Below are positions 16,688 through 26,102 of a stretch of 64,000 nt of DNA, piece after piece (within the stretch, counting starts at the first letter, position 1; each line of letters starts with the position of its first letter). The position numbers and the translations under genes were made by a program. The notes below the pieces were generated by a model. It saw only the letters and a list, made by a program, of their open reading frames with translations, did not search any database and had not been told where the DNA came from. Origin of the DNA: Changpingibacter yushuensis (lineage in GTDB: Bacteria > Actinomycetota > Actinomycetes > Actinomycetales > Actinomycetaceae); NCBI RefSeq assembly GCF_014041995.1, contig NZ_CP059492.1:2418001-2482000 (forward strand), read 5' to 3'.

Positions 16688-17122
16688 ATGGAAACCGAAC
16701 CCGCTTCATCCACAGGGGCGGATGCAGGCGCGAAGACGCGCCGAGAACGCACAATCGGCGAACTCATCGCACAAGTCTCCGAACAAGCATCATCCCTTGT
16801 GCGCGATGAAATTGCCTACGCCCAGGCAAACCTCAAGGCGAAGATCACCAACATTGGCGTTGGCGGCGTCCTGATTGCCATTGGTGCGGTGCTAGCCGTC
16901 TTCGCATTTACCCTTCTCCTCTTTGCCGCCGTAGCGGCATTCGCACTTATCCTTCCATGGTGGGCATCTTTCCTCATTGTGGCAGGCATTCTGCTGCTCA
17001 TCACCCTGATTCTGGTCGCGATTGGCGGCGCACAGTTCAAAGCTTCGAAGAAGCATGTGGTTGACCCCAAAGGTGGGCTCGAACAAGACGTAGCAGCATT
17101 CAAGAAGGGACTGAACAAGTGA
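16688..17122 (+). CDS. Actinobacterial Holin-X (phage holin superfamily III) family protein
   Basis: 144 aa with an amphipathic N-terminal region (TIGELIAQVSEQASSLVRDE), two adjacent membrane spans at about residues 57-112, and a short basic C-terminus. The family is chromosomal in actinobacteria and rarely phage-linked despite its name. AAGGAG 9 nt upstream supports the ATG at 16688. Its stop overlaps the next start (GTGA at 17119), so it is coupled to the DUF3618 gene. An envelope role is likely, but the specific function is unknown. Confidence 0.87.
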   Translation: METEPASSTGADAGAKTRRERTIGELIAQVSEQASSLVRDEIAYAQANLKAKITNIGVGGVLIAIGAVLAVFAFTLLLFAAVAAFALILPWWASFLIVAGILLLITLILVAIGGAQFKASKKHVVDPKGGLEQDVAAFKKGLNK

Positions 17123-17493
17123 GCACCGAACCAACCGATCCCGAAGCAAGCGTCCGCTCGACCGCACAGATCGAAGCAGACCTCCAACGCACTCGCGAAG
17201 AAATGGCAGTCACAGTCAACGAACTTGCAGGCAGGCTTGACCCCAAGACGCTCGCGAAAGACGCCGCTGAACAAGCTAAAGAGAAGGCTTCCGACCTATC
17301 CGAAGCAGCTGTTGAGAAAGCGAGCGCGTTTGCGTTCACAGCGTCCGAGTTCGCTTCCACCGCCTCCGCAAAGGCCAAGGAAACAATAGAAGATGCCAAG
17401 TCTGGCGATTCCCAAGCACTCGCATATCTGGCTGGTGCCGTAGCTGGCGCGGCCAGTCTCATTGCGATTCTTGCTCGAAGGCACAAGCGGTAA
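17119..17493 (+). CDS. DUF3618 protein
   Basis: 124 aa. The N-terminal half carries the DUF3618 signature (IEADLQRTREEMAVTVNELA and GRLDPKTLAKDA). An Ala/Lys/Glu-rich probable coiled coil follows, then a C-terminal hydrophobic segment (ALAYLAGAVAGAASLIAIL) with a basic end, consistent with membrane anchoring. GAAGGG precedes the GTG start. DUF3618 commonly follows Holin-X genes in actinobacteria, as here. Confidence 0.87.
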   Translation: MSTEPTDPEASVRSTAQIEADLQRTREEMAVTVNELAGRLDPKTLAKDAAEQAKEKASDLSEAAVEKASAFAFTASEFASTASAKAKETIEDAKSGDSQALAYLAGAVAGAASLIAILARRHKR

Positions 17494-17545
17494 CATCGCT
17501 AGACTCATACATGGAGCACCACCGGCGCTCCCCTGCGGACCTTTC

Positions 17546-17566
17546 ATCTCACCCGCTGAGATTTTG
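17546..17566 (+). terminator. Terminator after DUF3618 gene
   Basis: ATCTCA pairs with TGAGAT around CCCGC, followed by TTT. The stem is short. Confidence 0.5.
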
Positions 17567-17697
17567 CGTTTGTTGCCCGTCTCATGGCGGGCCACGTAGC
17601 ATCTCAGCATGTGTTAGCGGTAAGGTTTGCAACGAACGGATTTGCCCATGGGGACGCTTATAAGTCTTCCCCACGATGAGACGAAGGGGGTCGAGCC

Positions 17698-17904
17698 ATG
17701 GGGCGCGGCCGTCAGAAGGCTAAGCAGCGTAAGGTAGCCCGGGATCTCAAGTACTACGCTCCGGATACGGACTATCAAGCACTCGAGCGCGAGCTCAAGG
17801 CCTCTTACAGTTCCGATGATCAGGACGAAGACGACGAGGACTACTACGACGTTCCTCCGGCAACGGACGATTGGGACGAAGAAGATCCGAAGCAGTCGTC
17901 ATAG
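17698..17904 (+). CDS. DUF3073 protein
   Basis: 68 aa. The basic N-terminus MGRGRQKAKQRKVARDLKYY followed by a very acidic tail is the DUF3073 pattern. It is a small actinobacterial protein of unknown function, usually encoded next to purM, as here, where it converges on purM. AAGGGGGTC precedes the ATG. The charge split could suit nucleic-acid or ribosome association, but that is speculation. Confidence 0.93.
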   Translation: MGRGRQKAKQRKVARDLKYYAPDTDYQALERELKASYSSDDQDEDDEDYYDVPPATDDWDEEDPKQSS

Positions 17905-17931
17905 ATAGAGCGCTGAGGAAACATACTGGAT

Positions 17932-17959
17932 GAAGGGGCGGGAGCAATCCCGCCCCTTC
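17932..17959 (+). terminator. Terminator after DUF3073 gene
   Basis: A perfect 12-bp stem GAAGGGGCGGGA/TCCCGCCCCTTC with a GCAA tetraloop, 28 bp after the stop. Confidence 0.8.
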
Positions 17960-17984
17960 GCCGTACGCTCAGAGCCTCCCACGC

Positions 17985-18198
17985 AAGCTTCATTCAGCAC
18001 GGAGTGGTTCCCTAGGCATTAATTGCTACAGTGTGGCCCTCGGGCCACACTGAGCACGGAGTGGCTCCCTCGTGCCCCTACCGGTTCAGAGAGCCCCTCG
18101 GGCCACACTGAGTAAAAAGGGCCCTTCATGCCCTACCTGTTCAGGGTGCCCCTCAGGCTCCGCTAAGCAAAAAGGCTCCACTGGGCTACACAGAGTGC
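17985..18198. repeat. Degenerate ~55-60 bp repeat array between DUF3073 and purM
   Basis: Three to four diverged copies of a unit built around CCCTCGGGCCACACTGAG, a GC-rich TCCCT/CCCTTC block and GGTTCAGAG. Copies start near 18032, 18092, 18148 and 18189. The region is non-coding and lies between convergent genes. The short CTCGGGCCACA palindromic cores could act as weak terminators. Confidence 0.65.
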
Positions 18199-18201
18199 TC
18201 C

Positions 18202-19317
18202 TCAGAGCGCGTAGTCACCCGAGATGCGTACTGCTCCAGCCGAGACGCCTTTTGTGCCGCTGACGAGCCGTGTGCGCGTTGAAGCTGCGGTCTCTCGCTC
18301 GCTGTCCTGAGCGACGACGTCGCCAACTACCCACGCTGGAACCCCAGCCGCGCGTGAAAGCTCAACCACGGCGTCCGCAGAATCTGGCGAAACCACAGCG
18401 ATCATTCCAACACCTAGGTTGAGGGTGTCCTCGATGTCTTCCCACGTGATCTGACCAAGTTCGCGCAAAACCTGGAACACGGGTGGGACCACAATCGTTT
18501 CGCGCGAAACGCGTGCGGTGAGTGTGGCGGGCACGACCCGAGCCAAGTTCGCAGCTAGGCCGCCTCCGGTGATGTGTGAGTATGCGTGCACGTCGGCGGC
18601 GTCAGCAATGGAGAGGCACAGCGCTGTGTAGAGGCGAGTGGGAACCAAGAGTTCCTCCCCTAGCGTGTGGCCAAATTCGCTGACCTCGCGATCCAACGCC
18701 CACCCAGAGTCCGCCACGATCTTGCGGACCAAGGAATACCCGTTCGAGTGGAGGCCCGAAGATGCCATTGCCACAAGGACGTCGCCTGAGCGCACACGTT
18801 CGGCGCCAAGCACCTTATCTGCGTCGATTACACCCGTTGCGGCACCCGCAATGTCGTAATCGTCGGGAGCCATGATCCCTGGGTGTTCTGCTGTCTCGCC
18901 GCCAAGAAGTGGCACACCCACGGATTCACAGGCCTCAGCTATGCCACGAACGATGTCTGCAATGCGTTCGGGAACCACATGCCCGCAGGCAATGTAGTCA
19001 GTCATGAGCAGTGGTTTTGCGCCAACCACCACGATGTCGTCAACCACCATACCTACTAGGTCTTGGCCGATCGTATCGTGGATGTCCATTGCCTGAGCGA
19101 TGGCGATCTTGGTACCCACGCCGTCGGTGGAGGTGGCAAGGAGTGGCCTGCGGTAGTTCTTTAGTTCGCTGACGTCCACCATTCCCGCGAAGCCGCCAAC
19201 GCCCCCCACAACGCTTGAGGTCATGGTCCGCCCTACTGCCGCCTTCATCAACTCGACAGCGAGGTCCCCCGCCGCCGTATCTACGCCGGCTGCTGCGTAC
19301 GCATTCTCCTTGGTCAC
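18202..19317 (-). CDS. purM: Phosphoribosylformylglycinamidine cyclo-ligase
   Basis: 371 aa AIR synthetase, step 5 of de novo purine synthesis: it closes FGAM to AIR using ATP. Family segments are clear: the AYAAAGVDTAAGDLAVELMK start, LLATSTDGVGTKIAIA, DDIVVVGAKPLLMTDYIACG, and the glycine-rich GETAEHPGIM and TGGGLAANLARV. The length is typical. The GTG start at 19317 overlaps the purF stop (GTGA), so purF and purM are coupled. The last ~40 residues are variable. Confidence 0.97.
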   Translation of the reverse strand: MTKENAYAAAGVDTAAGDLAVELMKAAVGRTMTSSVVGGVGGFAGMVDVSELKNYRRPLLATSTDGVGTKIAIAQAMDIHDTIGQDLVGMVVDDIVVVGAKPLLMTDYIACGHVVPERIADIVRGIAEACESVGVPLLGGETAEHPGIMAPDDYDIAGAATGVIDADKVLGAERVRSGDVLVAMASSGLHSNGYSLVRKIVADSGWALDREVSEFGHTLGEELLVPTRLYTALCLSIADAADVHAYSHITGGGLAANLARVVPATLTARVSRETIVVPPVFQVLRELGQITWEDIEDTLNLGVGMIAVVSPDSADAVVELSRAAGVPAWVVGDVVAQDSERETAASTRTRLVSGTKGVSAGAVRISGDYAL

Positions 19318-20777
19318 AGGACCTCCATCAGATCGGAGCCGCTCAGTTCAGCGGCGCTGGTTACGTCCACCGGGTACCTGCCCGTGAAACATGCCGTGCA
19401 CAAGTCGCCTTCTGCTTGTTCGGTAGCGTGGATCATGCCTTCTAGGCTGATGTATCCGAGCGAGTCGGCGCCTAGCGATTCGCAGAGCTCGTTGGTCGTC
19501 ATGCCATTGGCGATAAGTTCGCCGCGAGTGGGAAAGTCGATTCCGAAGAAGCATGGCCAACGGACAGGAGGCGATGAGATCCGGATGTGAACTTCGGCCG
19601 CGCCAGCGTCGCGCAGCATCTTCACCAGTGCTCGCTGCGTATTGCCGCGCACGATGGAATCGTCGACGACGACGAGTCGGCGCCCTTTAATGACTTCCTT
19701 CAGCGGATTGAGCTTCAGTTGGATTCCGCGCTGGCGGCTGAGTTGGGTGGGCTGAATGAACGTGCGGCCAACGTATGCGTTCTTGACCAATCCTTGCCCG
19801 AATGGGATGCCGGAGGCCTGTGCATATCCAATGGCCGCAGGGGTTCCGGAATCTGGTGTGGCGATCACCAGATCGGCTTCCACTGGATATTCGGCAGCGA
19901 GCGCGCGGCCCATCGCCAACCTCGCAGAGTTGATTGAGCGCTCGGAAATGGACGTGTCCGGGCGCGCCAGGTAAACGTATTCGAAGATGCAGCCGGAACG
20001 CTTGGGCTCTGCCCACCGATGGGAGCGCACACCCGATTCGTCAATGGCAATGAACTCCCCTGGCTCCACTTCGCGCTCAAAGGTGGCTCCTACGATGTCC
20101 AGTGCGGCGGTCTCAGAAGCGATTACCCACCCGTTTCCAACGCGCCCCAAAACGAGTGGCCGGAAACCTTGGCGATCGCGGGCGGCGTACAGCGTGTTTT
20201 CGTCCATGAACGCCACAGAGAATGCGCCTTCAAGTTGCGGGAAAACCTTAAGTGCCGCACCTTCCAACGATTCGGCTCCCTTTTCGATTCCAAGGAGGGC
20301 CGTCATGACTGCGGTATCAGTTGAGCTTCCGCGGCCCAACTCTCCGCGCAGGTCCGTGCCGGAGAGTTTACGCACCTTAGCCATAAGCTCTTTGGTATTG
20401 GTTAGGTTGCCGTTGTGGGCAAGTGCAACTGTGCCGAACTCTGTGGGCCCGAGCGTTGGTTGGGAGTTCTCCCACACTGACTTTCCAGTGGTTGCATAGC
20501 GCACATGCCCAACGCCGATGTGCCCGTGAAGCGTTGCAAGATTTTCATCATTGAACACCTGTGAGATAAGGCCAAGATCCTTGTATACCAGAATGTTGCC
20601 GCCGTCAGAGACCGCAATTCCGGCGGCCTCCTGGCCACGGTGTTGTAGCGAATACAAGCCGTAGTAGGCGAGCTGTGCAACTGGCTCTCCTGGAGCAAAT
20701 ACTCCAAATACACCACATTCATCTTGCGGCTTTTCTTCAGGAAACAGTTCGGCTGTCAGACGCCCATCACCATTCAC
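19314..20777 (-). CDS. purF: Amidophosphoribosyltransferase
   Basis: About 487 aa; the first committed step of purine synthesis, from PRPP and glutamine to phosphoribosylamine. The N-terminal Ntn-glutaminase begins at the catalytic cysteine of DECGVFGVF after a short propeptide, so self-cleavage is expected. The PRPP-binding loop RLVVVDDSIVRGNT is present in the C-terminal transferase domain. I favour the GTG at 20777, which has GACGAT 6 nt upstream (leaderless-type spacing). A GTG at 20795 is also open. It is coupled to purM. Confidence 0.96.
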   Translation of the reverse strand: MNGDGRLTAELFPEEKPQDECGVFGVFAPGEPVAQLAYYGLYSLQHRGQEAAGIAVSDGGNILVYKDLGLISQVFNDENLATLHGHIGVGHVRYATTGKSVWENSQPTLGPTEFGTVALAHNGNLTNTKELMAKVRKLSGTDLRGELGRGSSTDTAVMTALLGIEKGAESLEGAALKVFPQLEGAFSVAFMDENTLYAARDRQGFRPLVLGRVGNGWVIASETAALDIVGATFEREVEPGEFIAIDESGVRSHRWAEPKRSGCIFEYVYLARPDTSISERSINSARLAMGRALAAEYPVEADLVIATPDSGTPAAIGYAQASGIPFGQGLVKNAYVGRTFIQPTQLSRQRGIQLKLNPLKEVIKGRRLVVVDDSIVRGNTQRALVKMLRDAGAAEVHIRISSPPVRWPCFFGIDFPTRGELIANGMTTNELCESLGADSLGYISLEGMIHATEQAEGDLCTACFTGRYPVDVTSAAELSGSDLMEVL

Positions 20778-20861
20778 GTTGCAATCGTCCCACACTTTGG
20801 GCGTAATCGCCTGTCAGTCCATCCACATTGCGAGATTGTGAGGCCTGCGAGTGTGCTGCGC

Positions 20862-21245
20862 TCACCATCGATTAAGTGTTGCCTCTGAAAAGAGTGGCAA
20901 GAATTCGGCTAGATCAGCCCGAATTCCGGATGCATCCACCGAACCGGAGACCTGAGCCTCCTCCCAGCGACGTGTGCCAATGCACAGCCCCAACCAGGTA
21001 GTCAACGCCATCTCCACAACGTTAGGAGGCGTTCCGCGCCGATGCGCTGGGCCCTCACCAATCTGTACCGCGCCACAGAATGGAACGCGCACCTCAACAC
21101 TGTGCCCGGGGTGGCGTTCGGCGATCTCTTCCAGAGCAAAACGGCCCGCCATCTTCACATCGGCTTTGCTCAGAGAGTCAACTCCTCTGTGGTGAGCAAG
21201 TGCAAGAAGCCGCATCCCATCGGCCGTATCGATTCGTCGTGCCAT
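20862..21245 (-). CDS. Sterol carrier protein (SCP)-like family protein
   Basis: 127 aa. It begins MARRIDTADGMRLLALAHHR, with a conserved VEVRVPFCGAVQIGEGPAHR core and an ending LAEFLPLFSEATLNRW. It matches the small actinobacterial SCP-like proteins encoded beside purF (compare the Rv0807 position in Mycobacterium); function is unknown. The frame remains open upstream through the G-rich repeat, but that extension is repetitive. I therefore chose the ATG at 21245, which has TAGGCT 7 nt upstream and no Shine-Dalgarno site (leaderless type). Confidence 0.8.
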   Translation of the reverse strand: MARRIDTADGMRLLALAHHRGVDSLSKADVKMAGRFALEEIAERHPGHSVEVRVPFCGAVQIGEGPAHRRGTPPNVVEMALTTWLGLCIGTRRWEEAQVSGSVDASGIRADLAEFLPLFSEATLNRW

Positions 21246-21270
21246 GAAAACAAGCCTAACCGTGGCGGGG

Positions 21271-21371
21271 GTGAGAGCGAGCGGGGGGGGTGAAACCCAA
21301 AGGGGGTGAGAGCGAGCGGGGGGTGAAACCCAAAGGGGGTGAGAGCGAACGGGGCGATGAAATCCAAAAAG
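21271..21371. repeat. ~34-bp G-rich tandem repeat upstream of SCP-like gene
   Basis: Units 21271-21305, 21306-21338 and a diverged 21339-21371 share GTGAGAGCGAGCGGGG and TGAAACCCAAAGG. They lie between the 5'-nucleotidase stop and the SCP-like start. Unit 1 contains a run of eight G. Confidence 0.85.
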
Positions 21372-21470
21372 GTGCCCGTTCGCGCAGTTGGGCTGGGATT
21401 CGGTGAATCCCAGCCCAACTGCTAAGTAGTCCTCCGCGTGGGTGCGCCAAAGCGCACCCACGCGCCGAGG

Positions 21471-24284
21471 TCATCGACGGTATACAGCGATCGTGTCAGT
21501 GCCCGTGCCGAACCAATCGCCTGCGACGCGCTGATCTGTGGCGCGTCCGAAGGTGAAGAGCGTTTCGGCTGAGCCACCGGCGAGTGCGTTATTCACGTAC
21601 ACGCGAGCACCACGAACCACTGAAACAGTATCCGTGCCATCGCCATCGAAGTCGCCTGTCACGGCAACATCGCTGGAACGACCGTAGACGAATGAGACGT
21701 CCGCAACGCCACCGGCAAGAGTGTTCTTGAGGAGGAAGCGGTTGCCACGCTGCACACCAATGGTGGCAGAGCCGTCGCCGTTCCAGTCGCCCGCAAGAAT
21801 CGCATCGGAGGCTCGGCCGTATCCGAATGAACGGTCAGCCTGACCACCGGAGATACGTCCACTCACGGAGTACTTGATGTTGAAGGTGTTAGTTCCTGCG
21901 GAGCGAACCGCAAGATCATCGAATCCGTCACCATTGAAGTCGCCAACAACAGGTGTGGAGCCCGCGCCACCGTAAACAACGGAGTACGATCCAGCGCCCG
22001 TGCGGTTCGAATCAAAGAAGGTGTAGGTGCGGCCCTTGCGGATGGCGATGGTGTCGATACCGTCGCTATTCCAATCGCCAGAGAGGATCTGATCAGCACC
22101 GGAAACCGTCATTGCGAAGTCGACTACGCCGTGCACGAAGTCAGTGGAGAAGAACACGTTGCGGCCCTTGGACGTGTCGGCAATAGGCGATACGCCATTG
22201 TCGTATGCAAAACTCCACTCAGAGGCAGAATCGCCGTCCAGTACATAGCCGTCAGCAGCGTAAGCCTCGACTGTGACAGTTGGGTTCTCAGCCGTCAGTT
22301 CGATACTTCCCGTGACCTCTTCGCCATCAACGGTGTACACAACGCCCTCCACTGAAGGAATCGTCACAACGTTGCCAGAGAAGCTAGGAGCTTCGGGTGT
22401 TGCCAACGTGAGGCCTTCAACCTGAACGGGAATTGTGATCTCGGTGGGGCCCGCAATGATCGTCAAGGCATGTTCGCCACCCAAGACGTCGTCGGGAACA
22501 ACCACGGAGACCGTGGCCTTACCGGTTTCATTCAGTTTCGGCGTAACAGTGTTGTTCACACCGGCCCGTCCAATCGTTTCGCCATCAAGAGCGACTGTGA
22601 CTGTACGTGGCAGCGGCTGCAACGCTGTTGCGTAGGTCATGGAGAGCGAAGCCAGCGAGATCGTTGTACCTTCGCCCGCAACCAGCGTGTCTTCGCCGGT
22701 AATGGCGATGTTGCGCTGAGCGTAGTCCACCACGTAGCCCGGGTTAGCGGCGAGGAACTCATTGAAAACATCGTTATCAATGATGCCCGTGTCCTGGTAG
22801 TTAACGCCGGCCTTGAATACTGTGAAGCCGTCGCCTCCCGCCAGAAGGAATGCGTTCGATGCAACCGTGTACAGCGTGGTTGTGTCGTTGCGATCGAGAA
22901 CGGCGCCATCAAGGAAGACCTGCTTGATGTGGTGTCCGAACGAAGCGTCCGCGGTGTATGTGTAGCTCAGTGAATCAGAGATGCCGAGCTGAAGAATGGG
23001 GCGCGATGTCTGAGTTGACGCGTCTGCCCATTGCTGTTCGAGCAGCGTGTACACCTGCGCGGCTGTCAAATCCACGATGCCATATGAGTTGCCGAAAGGC
23101 TGTGCCGTGTACGATTCGCCCAGCGTGACAGTGCCATTGCCGTCCGCATCGATATCGGCACGCACACCACCCGGGTTCATGATTCCGAAGTCGGCGGTCT
23201 TGCTCATCGACTGCGAGTACTCGTAGAACGCCTGCGCAATCATGTTGCCGGCGGTCATTTCGGTACCGCGGTTGGTACCCAAGCTCGCCTTGGTGCCGTC
23301 GTTGGTTCCGCGATCTGCGCCACCCACGATGGTTCCAGCGGTTCCAGAACCTAGGCCATCAGAGACCGACTTAGCCTGCTGATACATCGCCTCGATATCC
23401 GCATCCTTGGCAAGGCCGAGGTTACCGAGCGTATCCACTTCCGCTGTCGCGTTGGTGACAGCACCGGCCGTGGTGTCATACGACACCGAGATATGCCCTG
23501 CGTACTGGCCGTATGAACCCGGCTCGATTACTGGGGCTCCGGAAGCCGTTACAGCACTATCGTCCTGATGGGTATGTCCGGCGACGACGGCGTCCACGTT
23601 GGAGCCAACGTTCTTGGCAACGCTCGTTGTTTCGTGGATGAGGGCAATAACGACGTCGGCTTCACCGTTTGCGTCATTGCCGTCCTTGAGGAGCACTGCC
23701 TGCGCATTCACTGCTGCGACCGGATCGGTCACAGTGAGTCCGGCAATGCCTGCAGGCGAAACAAGCGTTGGAAGCTCGTCAGTGACCGCACCTACGAATG
23801 CCACGTCAACGCCCGAAGGTGTGGTGACCGTGTAGGTGGGAGCAAACTCCGTTGTATCCACGCCGGATACATTGGAGACAATGTATGGCCATTGAGCAGC
23901 AGGCCCAATTCGGCCGAGCAAATCACTGTAGCCACGGTCGTATTCGTGGTTTCCTGTTGAGGAAACCTCGAGCCCCATGGCGTTGAGAATATCAATTGTG
24001 GGCTGATCCTGTTGGATCGAGGAGACAAAGGCCGAACCTCCAACCAGATCGCCATTCGCGGCGAAGATGGTGTCAGGATTGGCGTCCTTCATCTGGTTGA
24101 CATACGTGGCCAACGTGGATGCGTTTTCGATGTGGCCGTGGAAGTCAGAGATAGCTGCAATATCGATTGTGACAGTGCTGTCGGGTTCTGCATTTGCTGG
24201 CAGCGCAGTGAGTCCAGTGGCGGCAACTGCGAAAACTGCCACTGCTCCTACTGAACGGCCGGCGCGACGTGGTGCGTCGGACAT
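21471..24284 (-). CDS. Secreted 5'-nucleotidase/metallophosphatase with C-terminal FG-GAP/VCBS-like repeats
   Basis: 937 aa. Signal peptide at residues 1-32 (cleavage near ALPANA). The metallophosphatase domain has metal ligands DFHGH (D47, H49), NGD (D79) and GNHEYD (N112, H113). A 5'-nucleotidase C-terminal domain follows, with NPGGVRADI and AGGDGFTVF. After Ig-like linkers, the last ~230 residues contain about five repeats with calcium-type loops such as DWNSDGIDTIAI, DFNGDGFDDLAV and DFDGDGTDTVSV. No LPXTG sorting signal is seen, so the repeats may mediate wall or ligand binding. Likely role: hydrolysis of extracellular nucleotides for nucleoside and phosphate salvage, next to purine genes. 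AAGGGG supports the start. Confidence 0.92.
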   Translation of the reverse strand: MSDAPRRAGRSVGAVAVFAVAATGLTALPANAEPDSTVTIDIAAISDFHGHIENASTLATYVNQMKDANPDTIFAANGDLVGGSAFVSSIQQDQPTIDILNAMGLEVSSTGNHEYDRGYSDLLGRIGPAAQWPYIVSNVSGVDTTEFAPTYTVTTPSGVDVAFVGAVTDELPTLVSPAGIAGLTVTDPVAAVNAQAVLLKDGNDANGEADVVIALIHETTSVAKNVGSNVDAVVAGHTHQDDSAVTASGAPVIEPGSYGQYAGHISVSYDTTAGAVTNATAEVDTLGNLGLAKDADIEAMYQQAKSVSDGLGSGTAGTIVGGADRGTNDGTKASLGTNRGTEMTAGNMIAQAFYEYSQSMSKTADFGIMNPGGVRADIDADGNGTVTLGESYTAQPFGNSYGIVDLTAAQVYTLLEQQWADASTQTSRPILQLGISDSLSYTYTADASFGHHIKQVFLDGAVLDRNDTTTLYTVASNAFLLAGGDGFTVFKAGVNYQDTGIIDNDVFNEFLAANPGYVVDYAQRNIAITGEDTLVAGEGTTISLASLSMTYATALQPLPRTVTVALDGETIGRAGVNNTVTPKLNETGKATVSVVVPDDVLGGEHALTIIAGPTEITIPVQVEGLTLATPEAPSFSGNVVTIPSVEGVVYTVDGEEVTGSIELTAENPTVTVEAYAADGYVLDGDSASEWSFAYDNGVSPIADTSKGRNVFFSTDFVHGVVDFAMTVSGADQILSGDWNSDGIDTIAIRKGRTYTFFDSNRTGAGSYSVVYGGAGSTPVVGDFNGDGFDDLAVRSAGTNTFNIKYSVSGRISGGQADRSFGYGRASDAILAGDWNGDGSATIGVQRGNRFLLKNTLAGGVADVSFVYGRSSDVAVTGDFDGDGTDTVSVVRGARVYVNNALAGGSAETLFTFGRATDQRVAGDWFGTGTDTIAVYRR

Positions 24285-24450
24285 GAATGCCCCTTCTGTG
24301 TGCGAGACGTGGACGGACTTACTCTATCCACTAATTGCCGCCTACGTCATACGGACTGATGAACTGAAGACCAACAAAAAGAGAGAGGATTGCCTGAGAA
24401 AACGCCCGACGCCTCACAGCAGCGCCAGAATGCACTATAACTATTAAACG

Positions 24451-25821
<1,371 letters not shown>

Positions 25822-26010
25822 TCAGCCGGGAGGTCGTCCTTCGGGGAGCGGGCTTCGGCACCAAACCATCAGTATCAAATATCGGACAGATCATCTCATG
25901 ATTCACGATCATTACGCTGGGACTTCAAGAATATGGACACCCGTAATCCAACAATCGCGCCACCTGTCCAGAATGCATGCCGCAAACAGAAAATCAAGCA
26001 AATTCTGTTG

Positions 26011-26042
26011 GTAACTCGTCCGTAACACAATAGTGACGTAAC
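26011..26042. promoter_or_regulatory. GlnR-like operator array upstream of gdhA
   Basis: GTAAC (26011), GTAAC (26022) and GTGAC (26033) repeat at exactly 11 bp, and another GTAAC follows at 26038. The layout GTnAC-N6-GTnAC matches the half-sites described for actinobacterial GlnR. It lies between purL (ends 26103) and gdhA (starts 25788). Confidence 0.5.
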
Positions 26043-26053
26043 TTCGGGCACAA

Positions 26054-26087
26054 AAGGGGCGACGCCGCACGCGCGCCGTCGCCCCTT
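26054..26087 (-). terminator. Terminator of the purSQL transcript
   Basis: An 11-bp stem AAGGGGCGACG/CGTCGCCCCTT runs into TTTTG on the minus strand, just after the purL stop. Confidence 0.75.
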
Positions 26088-26102
26088 CTACACAAGCAAT
26101 CG

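Noticed and set aside
16688-17122. Phage holin, as a sign of a prophage
   Set aside because: No capsid, portal, terminase or endolysin genes are nearby. Holin-X with DUF3618 is a common chromosomal pair in actinobacteria.
17511-17664. Small plus-strand ORF (about 50 codons, six Cys) after the DUF3618 gene with TAGACT just upstream
   Set aside because: A hairpin with a T run lies inside it (17546-17566), it has no family resemblance, and the TAGACT spacing is one base off. It is probably chance.
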